This document shows positions 1-13,019 of a stretch of 64,000 nt of DNA, one piece after another (position 1 is the first letter of the stretch; every line of letters starts with the position of its first letter). The translations under genes were made by a program, and so were the position numbers. Under the pieces are notes generated by a model. The model did not search any database, was not told the DNA's origin, and saw only the letters and a list, made by a program, of their open reading frames with translations. The DNA comes from Pristionchus mayeri. Taxonomy: Eukaryota > Nematoda > Chromadorea > Rhabditida > Neodiplogasteridae. The stretch spans positions 16,158,984 through 16,222,983 of the forward strand of contig BTRK01000005.1 in the NCBI GenBank assembly GCA_036245805.1, in the 5' to 3' direction.

Positions 1-2418
1 CGTGTATCACTAGATTGTATTGGCTGAATAGAGTCTGATCCCCTGGCACTTCATCGATATATGCCCCCCTCCCCTTCCTCCCCTACCCCACTCATTTCTA
101 GGTATCTCTCCATGATTTTCTGTATCACAACTTCTTTGCGATGAAGAGGGAATGAGAAATCATAGGTGGTGGCAAAATATCGAAGAAGTGCCGATCCCCA
201 GATTCCCCCTAGAGGGTGGAAGTGTATGTGTGTGGTGAGTCGATTAGTGGGGACAAGTGTTCGTCCTGTCAATCGGGGGAGTGATCGATGAATGGCCGAC
301 TAACGATCTGGAAGATCGGGGAGGAGGGGCGAGTTATCCCCAGATGTGCACCTAGTGATCGAGGATGCCAGCACTTTTGCAAACTGACCAGTCGGCTTTG
401 ATTCTTTTCAGTTCCAGCGGCTAGGAATAGCGAGAGCACGCGAAATGAGTGACGGTATTCACATGTAAAGGAGTCGAAACATACGTTTCCACGAGGAATC
501 GTAAAGAGAAAAAGAGGAAGACTTGCAATGCCTCGCGTAGATCACGCACGTAGACTAGCGAAGTTGTTGACTTTGCCGAGAATCTCGAAGGATCCAGAGG
601 GATTCATTACCAGAATAGACAAGACTAGCAGCCGGCAAATAGGTAGCGTCGTCACTCTGAACATGCATACTTGCTTGTCGTGGAAACACTTCTCTCTTTC
701 TCTGAATTAATGGAAGAATGTTCATTACTCATCATCTGATTCCCTTCCAAACAACGTGTCCGCTGGTTTCCATTCCTCCACCCCCATAAACAGTTCTGTG
801 TAACCCGATAAGAGAGTCCTGCACCAATCAACAACTTGTTGATTACAACCGACGCGTGCCTTTGTATTCCACGCGAAACAAAGCGAGTCATTCGGGGGCA
901 ATAACGTCCTCCTGAGAGTGGTGAGCCTCTCCGCCTACCGTACTCCCTCAGCAGACAGGCAGATCGAGAGAGCGTGTGAACTGGAGAGAGTCCCTGACTC
1001 CCCATTCTGGAGAAGGGAGGGTCAAAGTACCGTTGTCTCAAAGAAGAAAGGGAACGTGCAACCGCGGAGGGGGGGAGAGGGAGTGGGAAAAATGAAGAGA
1101 GCCTCTCTGATCTCAGGAGCTATGACTAACAAGAGTCGTCATGTTTGCTCGCCAGGAACAAATTAGTGCACTTAGCGGGTGAAAGGAGGCGAAAACAACA
1201 GTGAAATTTCCTGGAAATTGGAGGAAAATAATTCGAAAATTAGCTTTTCGCAAGTGTTAATCAAAGATTGCACCCAAACGTACTCACCTCACGTTGAAGC
1301 GCCTATTTATGACTCGAAGATGCCTACTTGCCTCGATTTGTACTCAGAGACTACAATTTCACATGAGATGTGTAAGAAGAGGGAACTGATTGGGCATCGA
1401 TATCTCTCAGTCCCTGCTAGGAAGTTAGAGAGAAGTGAGAGAGCCTGGGAAACGAAGAGAGTGAGATCCCAAAGAGGATCTCCGAATGAGAATGAGGCTT
1501 CTCTTCCACAGGAAGAAGGCATTCGAAGCTCATTTGGAACCGCGGCGCAAAAGGCAAAAAAGGCGCTGTTAATGAAGAGGAATGAGGAGGGAAGAGGGGG
1601 CCACATAAACAGGGAGCTGCGAAATTAGGATGGAAATGGAATTGGAATGGAGAAGCTGGAGGGGAGAAAATAGCAATTTGCCAGGAATTATTGGGTAAAT
1701 GCTGCAAGATGCCATCGGGTAACTGGAGTCTTGCTATTGAGAGCGAATGGTACGGAAAACAGGTAGGCAATGAGAAGACTGTAGTTAATCTCATTTGGCA
1801 AAACGAGAGAAGCATAATGATAGCGGAAAGAAGCAGTACAGTAAGGAAAGACGGTAGTGAATCGCAAAGTGATGGGCGTTCCGTCGATTATATGGCTATT
1901 CGCCGGAATCGCGGGGGCGGAATCAGCAGATCGTCGCTATTCACGAGGAGACGGGGAAAGGCCAACAGAGTGAGTCAGATGGCGATGATGTGGGTGAGAG
2001 GAATGAGGAGGATGGCAATTGAGTGAATGATATTATATACTGCCAGAGTCTGGTCGGAAACGATGAGTAAAGGCACCAGGGGAACTGTCTGGTATGAGGA
2101 ATGGGAACACGAAATTATGAGTGGAGGATACTGTATTGTTTGGAGAGGAAGATGAGGGAAGAAGAACGGAGGAAAGTAGGAAAAGGAAGCAGAAGAAGTA
2201 TTGATAGTGAGAAGATATGAACGACAGGGGCGAAGTATGGATTCCTCGAACTACAAAATGCTAGTGTGTAAGACTTCCCTCTTCTGGGGACGACTACTTT
2301 CGATGATTGCATGATGTGTGCAAGGCAAATTCAACCAATTTCTCATCGAGTTTATCTATCAATCGAAATCTCCGCCTTCTACAGTATCTCGAGGCTACCG
2401 TAATTCTTCTACAGTATG
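1..2418. other. Gene-poor stretch, no supported gene
   Basis: I find no chain of exons here with matching splice sites and protein-like composition on either strand. The plus strand is purine-rich (many GAGAG and GGAGG runs), so long open frames such as 1179-1628 arise from composition. The right edge abuts the last exon of the minus-strand membrane protein gene. Fragments around 960-985 and 1425-1450 carry AGAGAGCGTGTGAA-like or GAGAGAGCC-like words that recall the arms of the hAT-like MITE seen at 21922-22033, but they are too degraded to call. Confidence 0.5.
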
Positions 2419-3623
2419 CTACTTCGTTGGTTTGACTGGCGGGGCGGTAGATGGCGCCGTGGAAGGCTGCACCGAGTCCACCTTGCTCTGCAACCGAACG
2501 TGATTACGGTAATATAAACACGGTAGGCATGTGCAATCGATAACTGAAAGCTGCTGCAGTACTTATAGTATACCTACCGTAATACTCACCGGAATCATCA
2601 TTTCGGCGGAGGCCATCGACACGGGCATCTGCTCCGCACGAATCTCGCGACTAAACGAGAATCTTTGATCTTTGATCTTTTGTCTTTGCTCCCTTACGTG
2701 AGACACTTGAAGAGGGCGAAGCAGGTGAGTGAGCCGAAGAGAAGGATCACGAGGGGCACTCCCACAGAGATACCGATCTTCGCGCCTTTCTGAGTACGGT
2801 AGGACGATGGTAGGGAAGAGGTACGGTATCATCGCTCACCGACTTCTTCTCGGGGAATTCGATCTTTTTTATTTTTCCTATTTGTTCGTTCTCACTCTGG
2901 ATGCTACACGCTAGCAACGCCCTCGAAACGCCCATCTCCTTCTGAAAATATTGATTGATTATTAATCGATTTTCAAATTTCGATTTTCGATAATCGACCA
3001 TCCTCACATCGCAATTGTCGCCCTGGCATTGGACAATGGTCTCGTTGGGCGTGTATTTGACACATTTAATTTCTGCAAGAGTACGGTATGACAGGATTCT
3101 AGAAAGTCAGTACCATCCTTGTCCAGTTTTTTGTCCGAGTAGATGGTTGTCTTCCTCCAAGGATTCCAGTTCTTGCCTGAACTTTGATCGTTGATCACTG
3201 ATCTTACTGGTGATTCGCTTACCATCAAGTCCCCAGTAGGTCACCTCGCAGATAATGTTTATGTTGTTACTGAAACATAGGCAGGTTACATTGTTGTTTT
3301 CAATGTGTGCAATGGACACATCTCTCTCTTTCTTCACTTTTCTCTGACCATTAGATAAAAGCGATACATTGCAGCAAGAGAGAGAGAGAGAGTCCGGATC
3401 GCGATGATGTTGGCCACACTTACGCGGTGACATCTGTAGGAGACACTGTCACTTTCGTGCCCCAGCAACTGCCTTTAGGTGCAGACGGCGCGGCTCCCGA
3501 CCCGGCGGGCCCGGCTCCCTGTGCCGGCGCAGCTCCCGGCCCGCTCACGTCTCCCGGTGCTGGTCCAGCGGACATCGCTACCACCAACAGAACGAGGATC
3601 TGAGAAGAGTATGGTAACATCAT
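2419..3623 (-). CDS. Orphan type I single-pass membrane protein (198 aa, 7 exons)
   Basis: Family not recognised. Exons: 3424-3623, 3223-3269, 3114-3176, 3008-3072, 2698-2789, 2590-2650, 2419-2487; all junctions are GT-AG and close in frame. The start MMLPYSSQILVLLVVAMSAG looks like a signal peptide. A Gly/Ala/Pro-rich spacer follows (about residues 22-50), then a small ectodomain with five cysteines (in SCWG, IICEV, IKCVKY, VQCQG, DNCD) and one NET glycosylation site. One transmembrane segment lies near GISVGVPLVILLFGSLTCFA, followed by a short cytoplasmic tail ending in a Pro/Thr-rich stretch. The frame is open upstream to a Met at 3758, but that extension is Ser/Pro low complexity and would bury the signal peptide. 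It lies 696 bp downstream of another orphan membrane protein on the same strand, so co-expression is possible but not shown. Confidence 0.72.
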
Positions 3624-4319
3624 AGAGTACGGTAGAGGCTGCGGCAGGGCAGAAGGAGGAGTCTCACTCGTAGTCGGCGAAGAGACCGCATCGGAAGAGC
3701 GCAGACTGGAGAAGTGAGGGGTGGAGGAGGAGGAGGAGGAGGAGGAGAGAGGACACATTCAAATCAGGCAATTATGGACACAAAGGACTACGTGCTACGT
3801 GCAAGATTTGACAAGGGAACAAATTGATCTCTCAACAACAACATCTCTCTCTCTCTTTCTCTCTGTCTGTTGTGTGATCACTGCATAAACTCGGTAATCA
3901 ATGAACGTGACTTTATCGTATTCGAGAGAGGTCAATCTGCTGCGACCCTTACAGCAACGCAGCATCAGCTGCCTTCAGACGGCGACGGCAAATTCCGCGC
4001 TCTGCAAAACTCGATATTATGCTTCTACTACAGTAATTCTGCCAATACAGTAACCACTAGTACAGTACTCCACCTCCTCCTGTACCTTCTTCTTATCCGA
4101 CTGTCCTTCTGGCTGTCCCACCGGCTGTCCTTCCGGCTGCGCGGCGGCTGAAGCAGACTCCGGAATCTTCACAGGAGTCGAATCTCCTGCAACGACAGTT
4201 ACCGTATCCTACTGTACTCCTGGTACTGTAGACTGTCATACTCCGTACCATATCCTTGATCGCTTTCCAGCCACACCGTATCTCCTACCGTACCCTACCG
4301 TATCTCCTACCGTACCCTT
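3624..4319. other. Intergenic region with simple repeats and clustered TACCGTA motifs
   Basis: This lies between two same-strand membrane protein genes. It contains an AGG-type microsatellite near 3725-3746, a CT-rich run near 3843-3868, and a dense cluster of CTACCGTA, CCGTATC and TACTGTA words between about 4195 and 4320. No coding chain seen. Confidence 0.5.
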
Positions 4320-7300
4320 TCACTCGCCTTTCGCGTCCACCTCCGGTCCCGGCTCGATGATGGTGGGTGCTCCAGGGATGGCAGTGGAGATGCCTGAATC
4401 AGGGAAAGCATTGGCACCGTGCCAAGGGCTACCGTACCCAACCGGGTACCGTACCCACCTGGCTCCGGGTCGTCTTCGTAAGGGGCGTCGTAGTCGGGAA
4501 GGATGTAGGTTTGTGGGGCTCGCATCGGGGCACTGGCAACGGTCAAAGGTCAATAAGCGGAAAAAACATCATTTGGTGATTTAGTCATGTATGGACTAAG
4601 GAAGGGTTTTTGCTTTAGAGACCAAAAATCAAAGATTTGACCGATTTTTGCCCTTCTCTCCGAAGAGATCTTCCTTCTTGCCCGCCCGAAAATCGTCGTC
4701 TTCACTCTGGTCCTCTGCCGTCTTGCAAGAGTTCTGCTCCTGAGAGTCGCCCCCAGTGACCACCTTAACAGAGATCAAAGATCATCGCGCTATCAAGATC
4801 GGAATTGCTCAATGAGAGACAACGGGTGAGTGCTAGTGAAGATAGATCAGGATTCCAGTCTTACAGCAAATCAGTAAGAAATTAGAGGTAAAATCACAGG
4901 CAAGTTCATGAGAGGAGATAGAAGGAGATCAAAGATCAAAGATCAATCTCACCATTCCGCCCTTCGACTCCTGCAGCTTGTAGAGAGCCAGAACGATTTT
5001 GTAGAAGCCGTTCGTGAAGAAGGGTACGCTGAAAGAGGGAAGGGATCAAAGATTAGTCGTGTAAACGACACACGTACATGTGTCAAAGAGCACTTTAGGA
5101 TGAAGATGTTCCCAATAATTGAATTTTGTGTCTTCGCATCAAAAGATCATGCCAACAACACGAACACACCAAGGCGATTTCTACTGCACCAAAAAATTCG
5201 AGAAACAAAATAGCTGATTAATGCCCATCCCCACTAATTACTTAAATAAATGCAATTACAAAAAAAAATTGGCAAACTAATTAATTGGCTAATTAACTCA
5301 CTTGATGCTCCATATGTACATGGTGGCGAGGATGAGGCAGAGGAAGGAGGAGAAGAAGGTGAAGATGGCCACCATCCTCAGCAGCAGATTGACCTGCTTC
5401 TCGGACGTGGAGGAACTGCGAAAGATCAAAGATCAACTAGGAATGTCAAGAATGGAGGAAACAGAGATCAGCGGGCAGCGGTATTGTCTATACTGTTATA
5501 TATTTGGGCGACACATCAGTAGAGAGTACCGTAAGAAAAATCAAAGATCAAATACCAATCGCTCACTCGGTCGTGGACTTGGTGAGGTTCCGCCACTTGC
5601 CGTCGACGTACACCTGTGAGAGATCAAAGATCAGCCTGGGGAATGATCTATGACCCCGAGATTCCGTATGAGAATACATCCTGTATCCTACACCACTCTT
5701 CTACAGCTATCAGTTGAAATTAGGAGGGAGTATACAATGCTGTCTATACCTAAACCAGATTCTGATAGTGGATCTCTGACCTCCTTCATGCTGACGTCAG
5801 GACAGGAGTCCGCGTAGAGGAAGGACCGGAATTGGCTGAACTTGGTGTAGTCCTTGTGCTTCGAAATGAAGTCGATGCGACCCATCTCGAAATCTGCAGA
5901 GAGACACTAATTAGCAAGCCATGAGCAATTATATGTCTTGTAAAAATTCGAAAGTTTAAAAAATGAAAGGTGGAGAGAGCATGCAAACGACCAGATATCT
6001 CCTTGATTTCACAATAATTTGATCATTTCCTAAGACTGCCTCTCTTCCTAGTGAGCTTACTAGCCAACAGAGATCAAGGATCATCTTCATTCCCAATTTT
6101 TTGCTTAACCGAATGCCGAAGTATTCTTCTGATTCTCTCCCCTCGCAATGCTCTCTCGCTGGTTAGAGGGAGAGCGAGAGAGTGTCTCGCCTTGGCCGAA
6201 GTCGCTGTCCTTCCTGTTCACTCGCATGGTGAATCTGTCGAAGTTGAAGTAGACGACGGCCATCGGAGGCAGCGGGAAGTTGAACTTGCGCAGTCTCGAG
6301 TCTGCAAAAACCATTTTTGCATATTACAAATTGTATATATTTTTAAATATATTTTGTACATGTAAACCTTATATCAATTATATTAATTAACTAAATAAAT
6401 AATTAATTCAGCCCACCGATCTTGGTTAGACAGAGTCCGTACCACACCTCGACGTGACCGTCGTCTATCGTGATCATCACGGTGCACGTCTACAGAGATC
6501 AAATATCAAAGTTCAGTTACCAGCATCTGTCCCAGATTATAGAAAACCCCTCTGCATCTAAGGATCGTATAGGAGAGCTGCCCTGCTATTCTTATAGCTT
6601 CCCGTTTCATCAAACAAAGTTCCAACACCGAAAGATTTCCCGAACCAAGCTCTCAAACATGCCCCACAATGTCGCGGTACACAGTAAATGATCAAAGACC
6701 GACTCTCACCAGTTGCTGGCGCATGTTCGCCTCAGCACAATCACTACAACCCGGTGGGTCCAACTGAACGACGAATCTGCAATTAGCAGTGCAATTATCG
6801 ATCGATACCGTAACCCCATCTTCGTGTCGGGAAACTCACGAGATTCGCTCTGAGCAGAACTTGTCCGGGTGCACCGAGAAGTTGGAACCTTCCCTAATAT
6901 TCTGCAAAGATCAAAGATCAACATCAGAAGCAAGGATAATCCAGATCATCACATATATTGAATGCCATGCAGCAGTGAGAGTCATACAAAACAAGGATAG
7001 CAATGCAGTTTCGCATTGCCATCCGAAGCCATTAATGAGGACATAAGAGAGAAGATCAAAGATCAAAGATCAGATACTCACTGATACGAGTCCTCCCGCC
7101 ACCACGATCTCATGCTTGTACGGCGGAGCGTTGTCCGCGTTCCAATTCCATTTCATCTGCGGGATCGTGTTCGTCTCGTAGCTGGATTGATCAAAGATAT
7201 GGAGAGATTAAAGATCAAGGAAGAGATCAGAGATCAATTGGGAGATCAAAGATCACACTCACAATTTGTTTCCCTTCTTGATGGAGTGCCTAAGTTTGGT

Positions 7301-7360
7301 TGCTGAAGAGGCGACGAGGAGGGAGAGGAAGAGGAGGATCGTCCATCGACCGTCTCCCAT
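4320..7360 (-). CDS. Orphan single-pass membrane protein with large ectodomain (376 aa, 13 exons)
   Basis: Exons: 7263-7360, 7082-7181, 6840-6901, 6710-6776, 6417-6489, 6191-6301, 5781-5893, 5567-5613, 5302-5415, 4953-5028, 4642-4763, 4459-4532, 4320-4393; they sum to 377 codons with stop. The N-terminus (MGDGRWTILLFLSLLVASSA) is a signal peptide. The ectodomain, about residues 21-230, has several cysteines (CSDC among them) and a beta-rich look; FDRFTMRVNRKD faintly recalls galectin-like folds, which is inference only. One membrane helix is encoded by exon 9 (MVAIFTFFSSFLCLILATMY). The 115-residue tail is acidic and Pro-rich. Intron 6 needs a GC donor (CAAG|GCGAGA). The donor after exon 11 (CG|GTCAAA) is weak; without it the protein would stop at 4629, but the next two exons then splice perfectly and look coding. 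Its introns are unusually rich in GATCTTTGATC repeats. Confidence 0.72.
4920..7260 (-). repeat. Intronic GATCTTTGATC repeats in transcript sense
   Basis: Short arrays of TTTGATC units sit in most introns of the host gene, at about 4927-4944, 5421-5436, 5539-5549, 5619-5633, 6904-6919, 7052-7073 and 7184-7255. On the plus strand they read GATCAAAGATC; in the transcript they read GATCTTTGATC. Several directly precede the acceptor (for example TGATCTTTGATCTTTGCAG before exon 3) or directly follow the donor. The same unit appears in introns of the SETD2 gene (near 16970 and 22075) and the HORMA gene (near 60845 and 61120). Confidence 0.75.
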
Positions 7361-8108
7361 TCCAGATCGAGTGAGAAATGACCGCTCCCTCCCCTTTACT
7401 CCGTTGAAATCACCTAGTCAAATGACCATTATACTCCAACTCGTAAACAAATTAGTGCGGGGTTTTGAATCAGAGGTCAATAGATCGCCTTCTGAAGTGC
7501 AGCAGAACGTCAATAGAGCCGTCAACTAAATTAGTAATAATAAGTTAATTTATCAATTGAAACGCTTTTGAAGAATAAAGTTGCGATAGAAAAAGGCAGG
7601 AAAAATCAGGAAGATAGCAAAGCCTTGATAGTAAAACGGATGAAATAGCACTGACACTTACGGGGAGCTCGAATAACAGCACGGGGTAACAACAAAGATC
7701 TGTCTCTTTCCATATCAAAATTCATTAGAAGCTAACGGGGAGGGACAGGAGAGGGAATGCTCATCTCTCTCCTAACTATAACAAACGGATCAAGCAAAGA
7801 GAGATCTTATGCAAAATGGGATTCAGCTTCTGCAGTGTAAAAATGAAGAATAAAAGAAGATAAATACCTAGCAAAGTGATTAGAAGGGAGCTGAGAGTCG
7901 TGATACCCTTATCGTATGAGAACTTTGACTGAGACTTATGCCGAGATTCAATTCAATAACGAGATGCAAAAAAGGAGGGGCAAAGCTAGGCATTAAGAGA
8001 TCAGAGATCAGCTGCCACCAACAGATATACGGGGGCGGGGGGCAACAATTATGGATATAGGGGGGATATGGTAGGTTCGAATAGACAGAAAGGGATTACT
8101 GTATTGGA
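7361..8108. other. Intergenic region between SETD2 and the membrane protein gene
   Basis: About 750 bp between the SETD2 stop and the start of the 376-aa membrane protein gene, both on the minus strand. It should hold the SETD2 3' UTR and the promoter of the downstream gene. The spacing is longer than the usual few hundred bases in nematode operons. I see no coding exon, RNA gene or clear motif. Confidence 0.5.
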
Positions 8109-10039
8109 TCAGTCCGCGATTCCCTCGGGGTACGATAGCGGCTTGAGCTTGTGCCGCTGCACGTACTTCTTTGTGTACTCCACCATTCGGTGTCTGCAAT
8201 CAAAGAAGTATTGTTCCGAAAACTATTCCGAGGCTTGATTGGATGTGAACGCATGGACGCGATTTGGGAACCGAGCGAAACATGAAATGTCATGCCCAAA
8301 AATGTGTTTACCGGATCAACTTTCATTTCCTCATAATTTGCCTCCGTAACACCAAACCCACTTGACATCCTCCGAGAAGGAGAAATCGAAGTGGCCGTTC
8401 ATCTTCTGCTCCTTGTCAATGCAACAGTGGATGATCTGAAACGATGGGGGGGATATAACAGGTTTTGAAAAGAAAAATATCTTATGCGTATGTTTTCGAA
8501 TATCGTTTTAGTGATATTATTGTATGGAAAGAAACCAACCACAGGAAGCCAATTTCCTATTCATCATCCTACTTTCAAGCGAGTAATCAACTGTGAAAAA
8601 ATGCCAAGCTGATCGATTTCTTTTTTGTACGTATATCTCTACTCAAGCATCAATTCTTTCCAGTTTTCAATAATGCTCTTAAAAAGATCTCTGTTTCTCT
8701 TCATTCTCCCTACTCTCTCAATATCAGCAATTAGAAAGAGCGAAACAGTGAGAGTGACCTCACCTTCCTCAGCGTCTTCTTGAATTCCTCGACGCCGTTG
8801 AACATCGATGCCTTCACGTATCGCTTCAGCAACTCGCCACTCCTGACAATTAGCTAATTACTAAAGCGATTATTTGTGGAAAAGGAAAAAGACTCCGAAT
8901 TGACAAAAAGGAGAATCATTTCCCTAAATGTCACAGTTGAAGCACATACTTGACCGGGGAAATCACAAATCACCGTACCTCGTCTTAAATTCGGATTTCC
9001 GCCGCAATTTCTCCTTCTCGTCCATCTCGGATGATGAAATCTGAAAAAATAACAATAAATCAAAATCTCATAAAAAATATTTTAAAGCATTTTTTCTTTG
9101 CCCAGTAAAATTGTATCCATTTCCCTTCATTCCCATGAAAACTACACTATAATAAATATAGAGAATTAGATAACCACATCTCTACTGCAAACTCACCGGG
9201 TCAGCTGGTTCCTCGGGCGGCGTCTGCGGTCTTCCCCTTCCGGGAGTCTTGGCTGCAGCAGTGTTGGGTCGGGACGAGGCATTGGCTCCGCCCCCTCCTC
9301 CTGTCGAGTCGGTGGAGAGAGAGGAAGTACAGCCAGCTGCTGCAGATTGACGACCAGACGAAGGACCGACCTGCAGAGAGAGGGATTAGTGATTTTGAAA
9401 TAGACAAGGACGACTGATCACCCCGCCGTATTTTTCGTGCTCTAAAATCATCTACGAATGATGCAAGCACCTGCTCTTGACCTCTCCAATCGAGACGATA
9501 GCACTTTAAATGGAAATATTCGTCCTTCTTACCTCCAATTCGTCCTCCGAGTTCGCCTCTTCGCCCTCGGGCAGATCCCACGTCGGAGAGCGAGTGATCT
9601 ACCAATTATCGATTTAAAAAAAAATATTAATTACAATACGATTAGTTATTTAAATTGGAGCCGTTCAGAAAAAAATGAGCCTGTAGATTGTTGTTGCATG
9701 GACATTTCATAACTCGGCCATTCAACCATTCCCGATGTATTCTTGACAAGTGTTCGATATAACTACAATCAATAATCTGCACCTTGTTGTAGTAGTAGAT
9801 GGCTCCTGTGTCGGTGCGCACCTTGCAGAACTTGGCGATCGAACTGATGAGAATGATCCGACCTGCAGGAGGAAGATGAAAATAAGTAGACGAGAGCACT
9901 AATCATGTTAGATCGCAGTTTCATCAGCACAACTAAATATCGCTCCTCCCCCTCACTGACCATCCTTCGTCAGTACACTCTTCGCGGCTGCAATCTCGTT
10001 GTCGGAGGGACGGTAGGGCGGAGGGAGTGGCGGAGAGTG
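8109..10039 (-). other. met-1: SETD2 exons 50-57: WW and SRI domains
   Basis: Exons: 9961-10039, 9783-9862, 9533-9598, 9197-9370, 8979-9040, 8764-8842, 8362-8435, 8109-8193. The WW domain spans exons 51-52 (VRTDTGAIYYYN then TRSPTWDLPEG); the first signature Trp is replaced by a Phe-Cys. The SRI domain is encoded by exons 54-57, from SGELLKRYVKASMF to YTKKYVQRHKLKPLSYPEG, close to the stop. SRI binds the Ser2/Ser5-phosphorylated CTD of RNA polymerase II. Confidence 0.9.
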
Positions 10040-13019
10040 CTGCAAGGCGTGTCATCCAGTCTCTCCAGTACTTAGTCAGTCAGGAATCCTTACATTCTTT
10101 GCTACCCAAGTTTTCAAATAAAAATTACTTTATATCTTGAGCACCCTACACATTCAGGTTTCACTTCGATTTCATATCTATAGAAATAGAAATTATATAT
10201 ATATATATCACGTGTATCACGACTCAGTGGAGGTAGCCGGGAACAATTTGCAAAAAGTTTTCATGATTTTGGCCTTATATACGGTAAATCAATATCCTAG
10301 AGAAAAGATTTCGAATGATATAGGGCATTGGTCCCAGAGCAGGCTTTTAGGAAATTTCCGGTTTTGCACCTGGCTGTGCTGTATATCAGCTCCCCTCAAA
10401 ATGATCGGGGAATTGTTCTGAACAACTTTCATGTTTTGACCAAAGATCAAAGATCAAAGATCAAAAAGATATGTTAGAAAAACAATTTTCGGACCTAAAA
10501 AATAATTCTTGCTGCTCTTGGGAGATATGTTCCCCTGGAATTTTATTGCAGATTATGCAATCATAAGTCCATATCTGTATAATAAAAATATAAAATTTGA
10601 ATTTTTGGATAGGGTGTTTTTTGCTATTTGGCTCTGAATGTGGGAAATCTCATTTTTTTTTGAAAATTCACATTTTCTAAATTGTCTTTAAAACTTCAGA
10701 AAATTGTCTGATCAGGTTCATGTTATGGTGGAATAATATATATGTGAGGATAATTTACATAATGTATGTTGTTGGTCCCAGAGCCGGCTTTTAGGAAATT
10801 TCCGGTTTTGCATCTAGATATCATGTATAGCAGCTCGCAGATGAGCTACCGATATGGCATTGGGAGCGATATGAGCGGAGAATTATTCTGAACCACTTCG
10901 CGTTTTGATCAAATTACAAAGACCAAAGATCAAAAAAATACACTGGAAATACCATTTTTTGAGCAAAAAAAACATTTTTAGAGCTAAAAAAATAAATGTT
11001 GCTGCTCTTGCGAGATATGTTTCCCTGGAATTTTATTGATGATTATGCAAGCACAAGTCCATATCTGCAAAATAAAAAAATAAAATTTGAATTTTGGAAT
11101 AGGGTGTATTTTGCAATTTGGCTCTGAAAGTGGGAAATTCCAATTTTTTTTTGAAAATTCACATTTTCCAAATTGTCTTTAAAACTTCAGAAAATTGTCA
11201 GAACTGGTCCATGTTATGGTGGAATAATATATATGTGAGGATATTTTACATAATGTATGTTGTTGGTCCCAGAGCCGGATTTTAGGAAATTTCCGGTTTT
11301 GCAGTTGCGTGCACTGTATATCAGCTTCCAGATGAGCTACAGAGATTGCATTGGCCTCAAAATGAGAGGAAAAATATTCTGCACAACTTTTGCGTTGACA
11401 ACTTTTTTCTGAAACGAAAAGTTAAATTGACATGCTAGATAAAAAAATGTTTCGCTATAAAGAGGGGTACTTACAATGGATTTTCTCTTCATAAAATGGA
11501 AGAGTAACTCAATTTTTGTCGGATAAAAATGAGAAAAGACAATTTTTTGGGAGGCAGTTTTTCGCAAATTTGACTCAAACACGGTCTGGCGGTAAAAATC
11601 AAGATTTTCAGCTACACAGTTATTATTATGTATTGCATCTTAGAAGATAATGTTTGTAATTTTAGACAATGGGCGAGTAGAGAAATTTAAATATGCAAAA
11701 GGATTTGCAATTTTACCGATTCTAAAAAATCTCGTTTTCAAACATTTCAATTTTCTGTATTTTGTGAATTTAAATCTCAGTATTTTCTAAAGCATACCCA
11801 TAACCTCTATGCAGAATTAATAGTATGCACTACCGAGAGTACGAAAAATATAAAAAAAACGAAATAACATTTTGAGAAAGAGAATAGGCAGGTGCAAAAC
11901 AGGAAAATTCCTAAATTCCAATTCTGTGACCAACAACACACATTATGTAACATCTTCTCAAACACATAGTATTACGCTATAAAATAGACCAGTTCCGACT
12001 TTAAAAGAAATAGAAAATATGAATTTTCTAAAAAAGTTTTTCTCAGCCAAATATTCAAAAAAAAATTGATTTTTCCCACTTTCAGAGCCAAATTGCAAAA
12101 TATACCCTATCCCAAAATTCAAATTTTATATTTGTATTTTGCAGATATGGACTTGTGCTTGCATAATCATCAATAAAATTCCAGGGGAACATATCTCGCA
12201 AGAGCAGCAAAGTTTATTTTTTGCTCTAAAAATGGTTTTTTGATCCAAAAAAGTTTTTTCCAGCGTATTTTTTTTATCTTTGATCTTTGTGCTTTTACCA
12301 AAACGCGAAGTTGTTCAGAATAATTCTTCGCTAATTTCGAGCCTAATGCCATCTATGTAGCTCATCTGCGAGCTGATAAACAGGATATCCAGATGTAAAA
12401 CCGGAAATTTCCTAAAGGCCGGCTCTGGGACCAATGACATACATTATGCAAAATCTCCTCACGCACATATTATTCCACCATAACATGAACCAGATCGGAC
12501 AATTTTCTGAATTTTTAAAGACAATTTAGAAAATGTGAATTTTCAACAAAAATTGAAATTTCCCATCTTCAGAGCCAAATAGCAAAAAACACCCTATCCA
12601 AAAATTCAAATTTTATATTTTTATTATACAGATATGGACTTATGATTGCATAATCAGCAATAAAATTCCAGGGGAACATATCTCGCAAGAGCAGCAAGAA
12701 TTATTTTTAAGTCCGAAAATGGTTTTTCTAACAGATCTTTGATCTTTGATCTTTGGTCAAAACATAAAAGTGTCTTGAAATATTTTTCCGAACATTTTGA
12801 GCCCAATGCCATCTCTGTAGCTCATCTGGGAGCTGAAAAACAACATAACCAATTGCAATGCCGGAAATTTCCTAAAAACCGGCTCTGGGACCAATTACCT
12901 AAACCAATCAAAATCTTTGCCCGTGTATATTCACTTACCATATATAAGAACAAAAACATGCAAACTTTTTGCAAATTGTTCCCGGAGAGGTCAATTTTCC
13001 TCCACTGACTCGTGATACT

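Noticed and set aside
1179..1628. Long plus-strand open frame in the purine-rich left end
   Set aside because: Low-complexity purine composition, no start context, no splice partners, no recognisable motif.
7184..7255. CRISPR-like array of GATC repeats
   Set aside because: Eukaryotic intron; units are 7 bp, irregular and without spacers.
2419..8108. Operon of SETD2 and the two membrane protein genes
   Set aside because: Spacings of about 700-750 bp are larger than typical and no trans-splice signal was found near the downstream starts.
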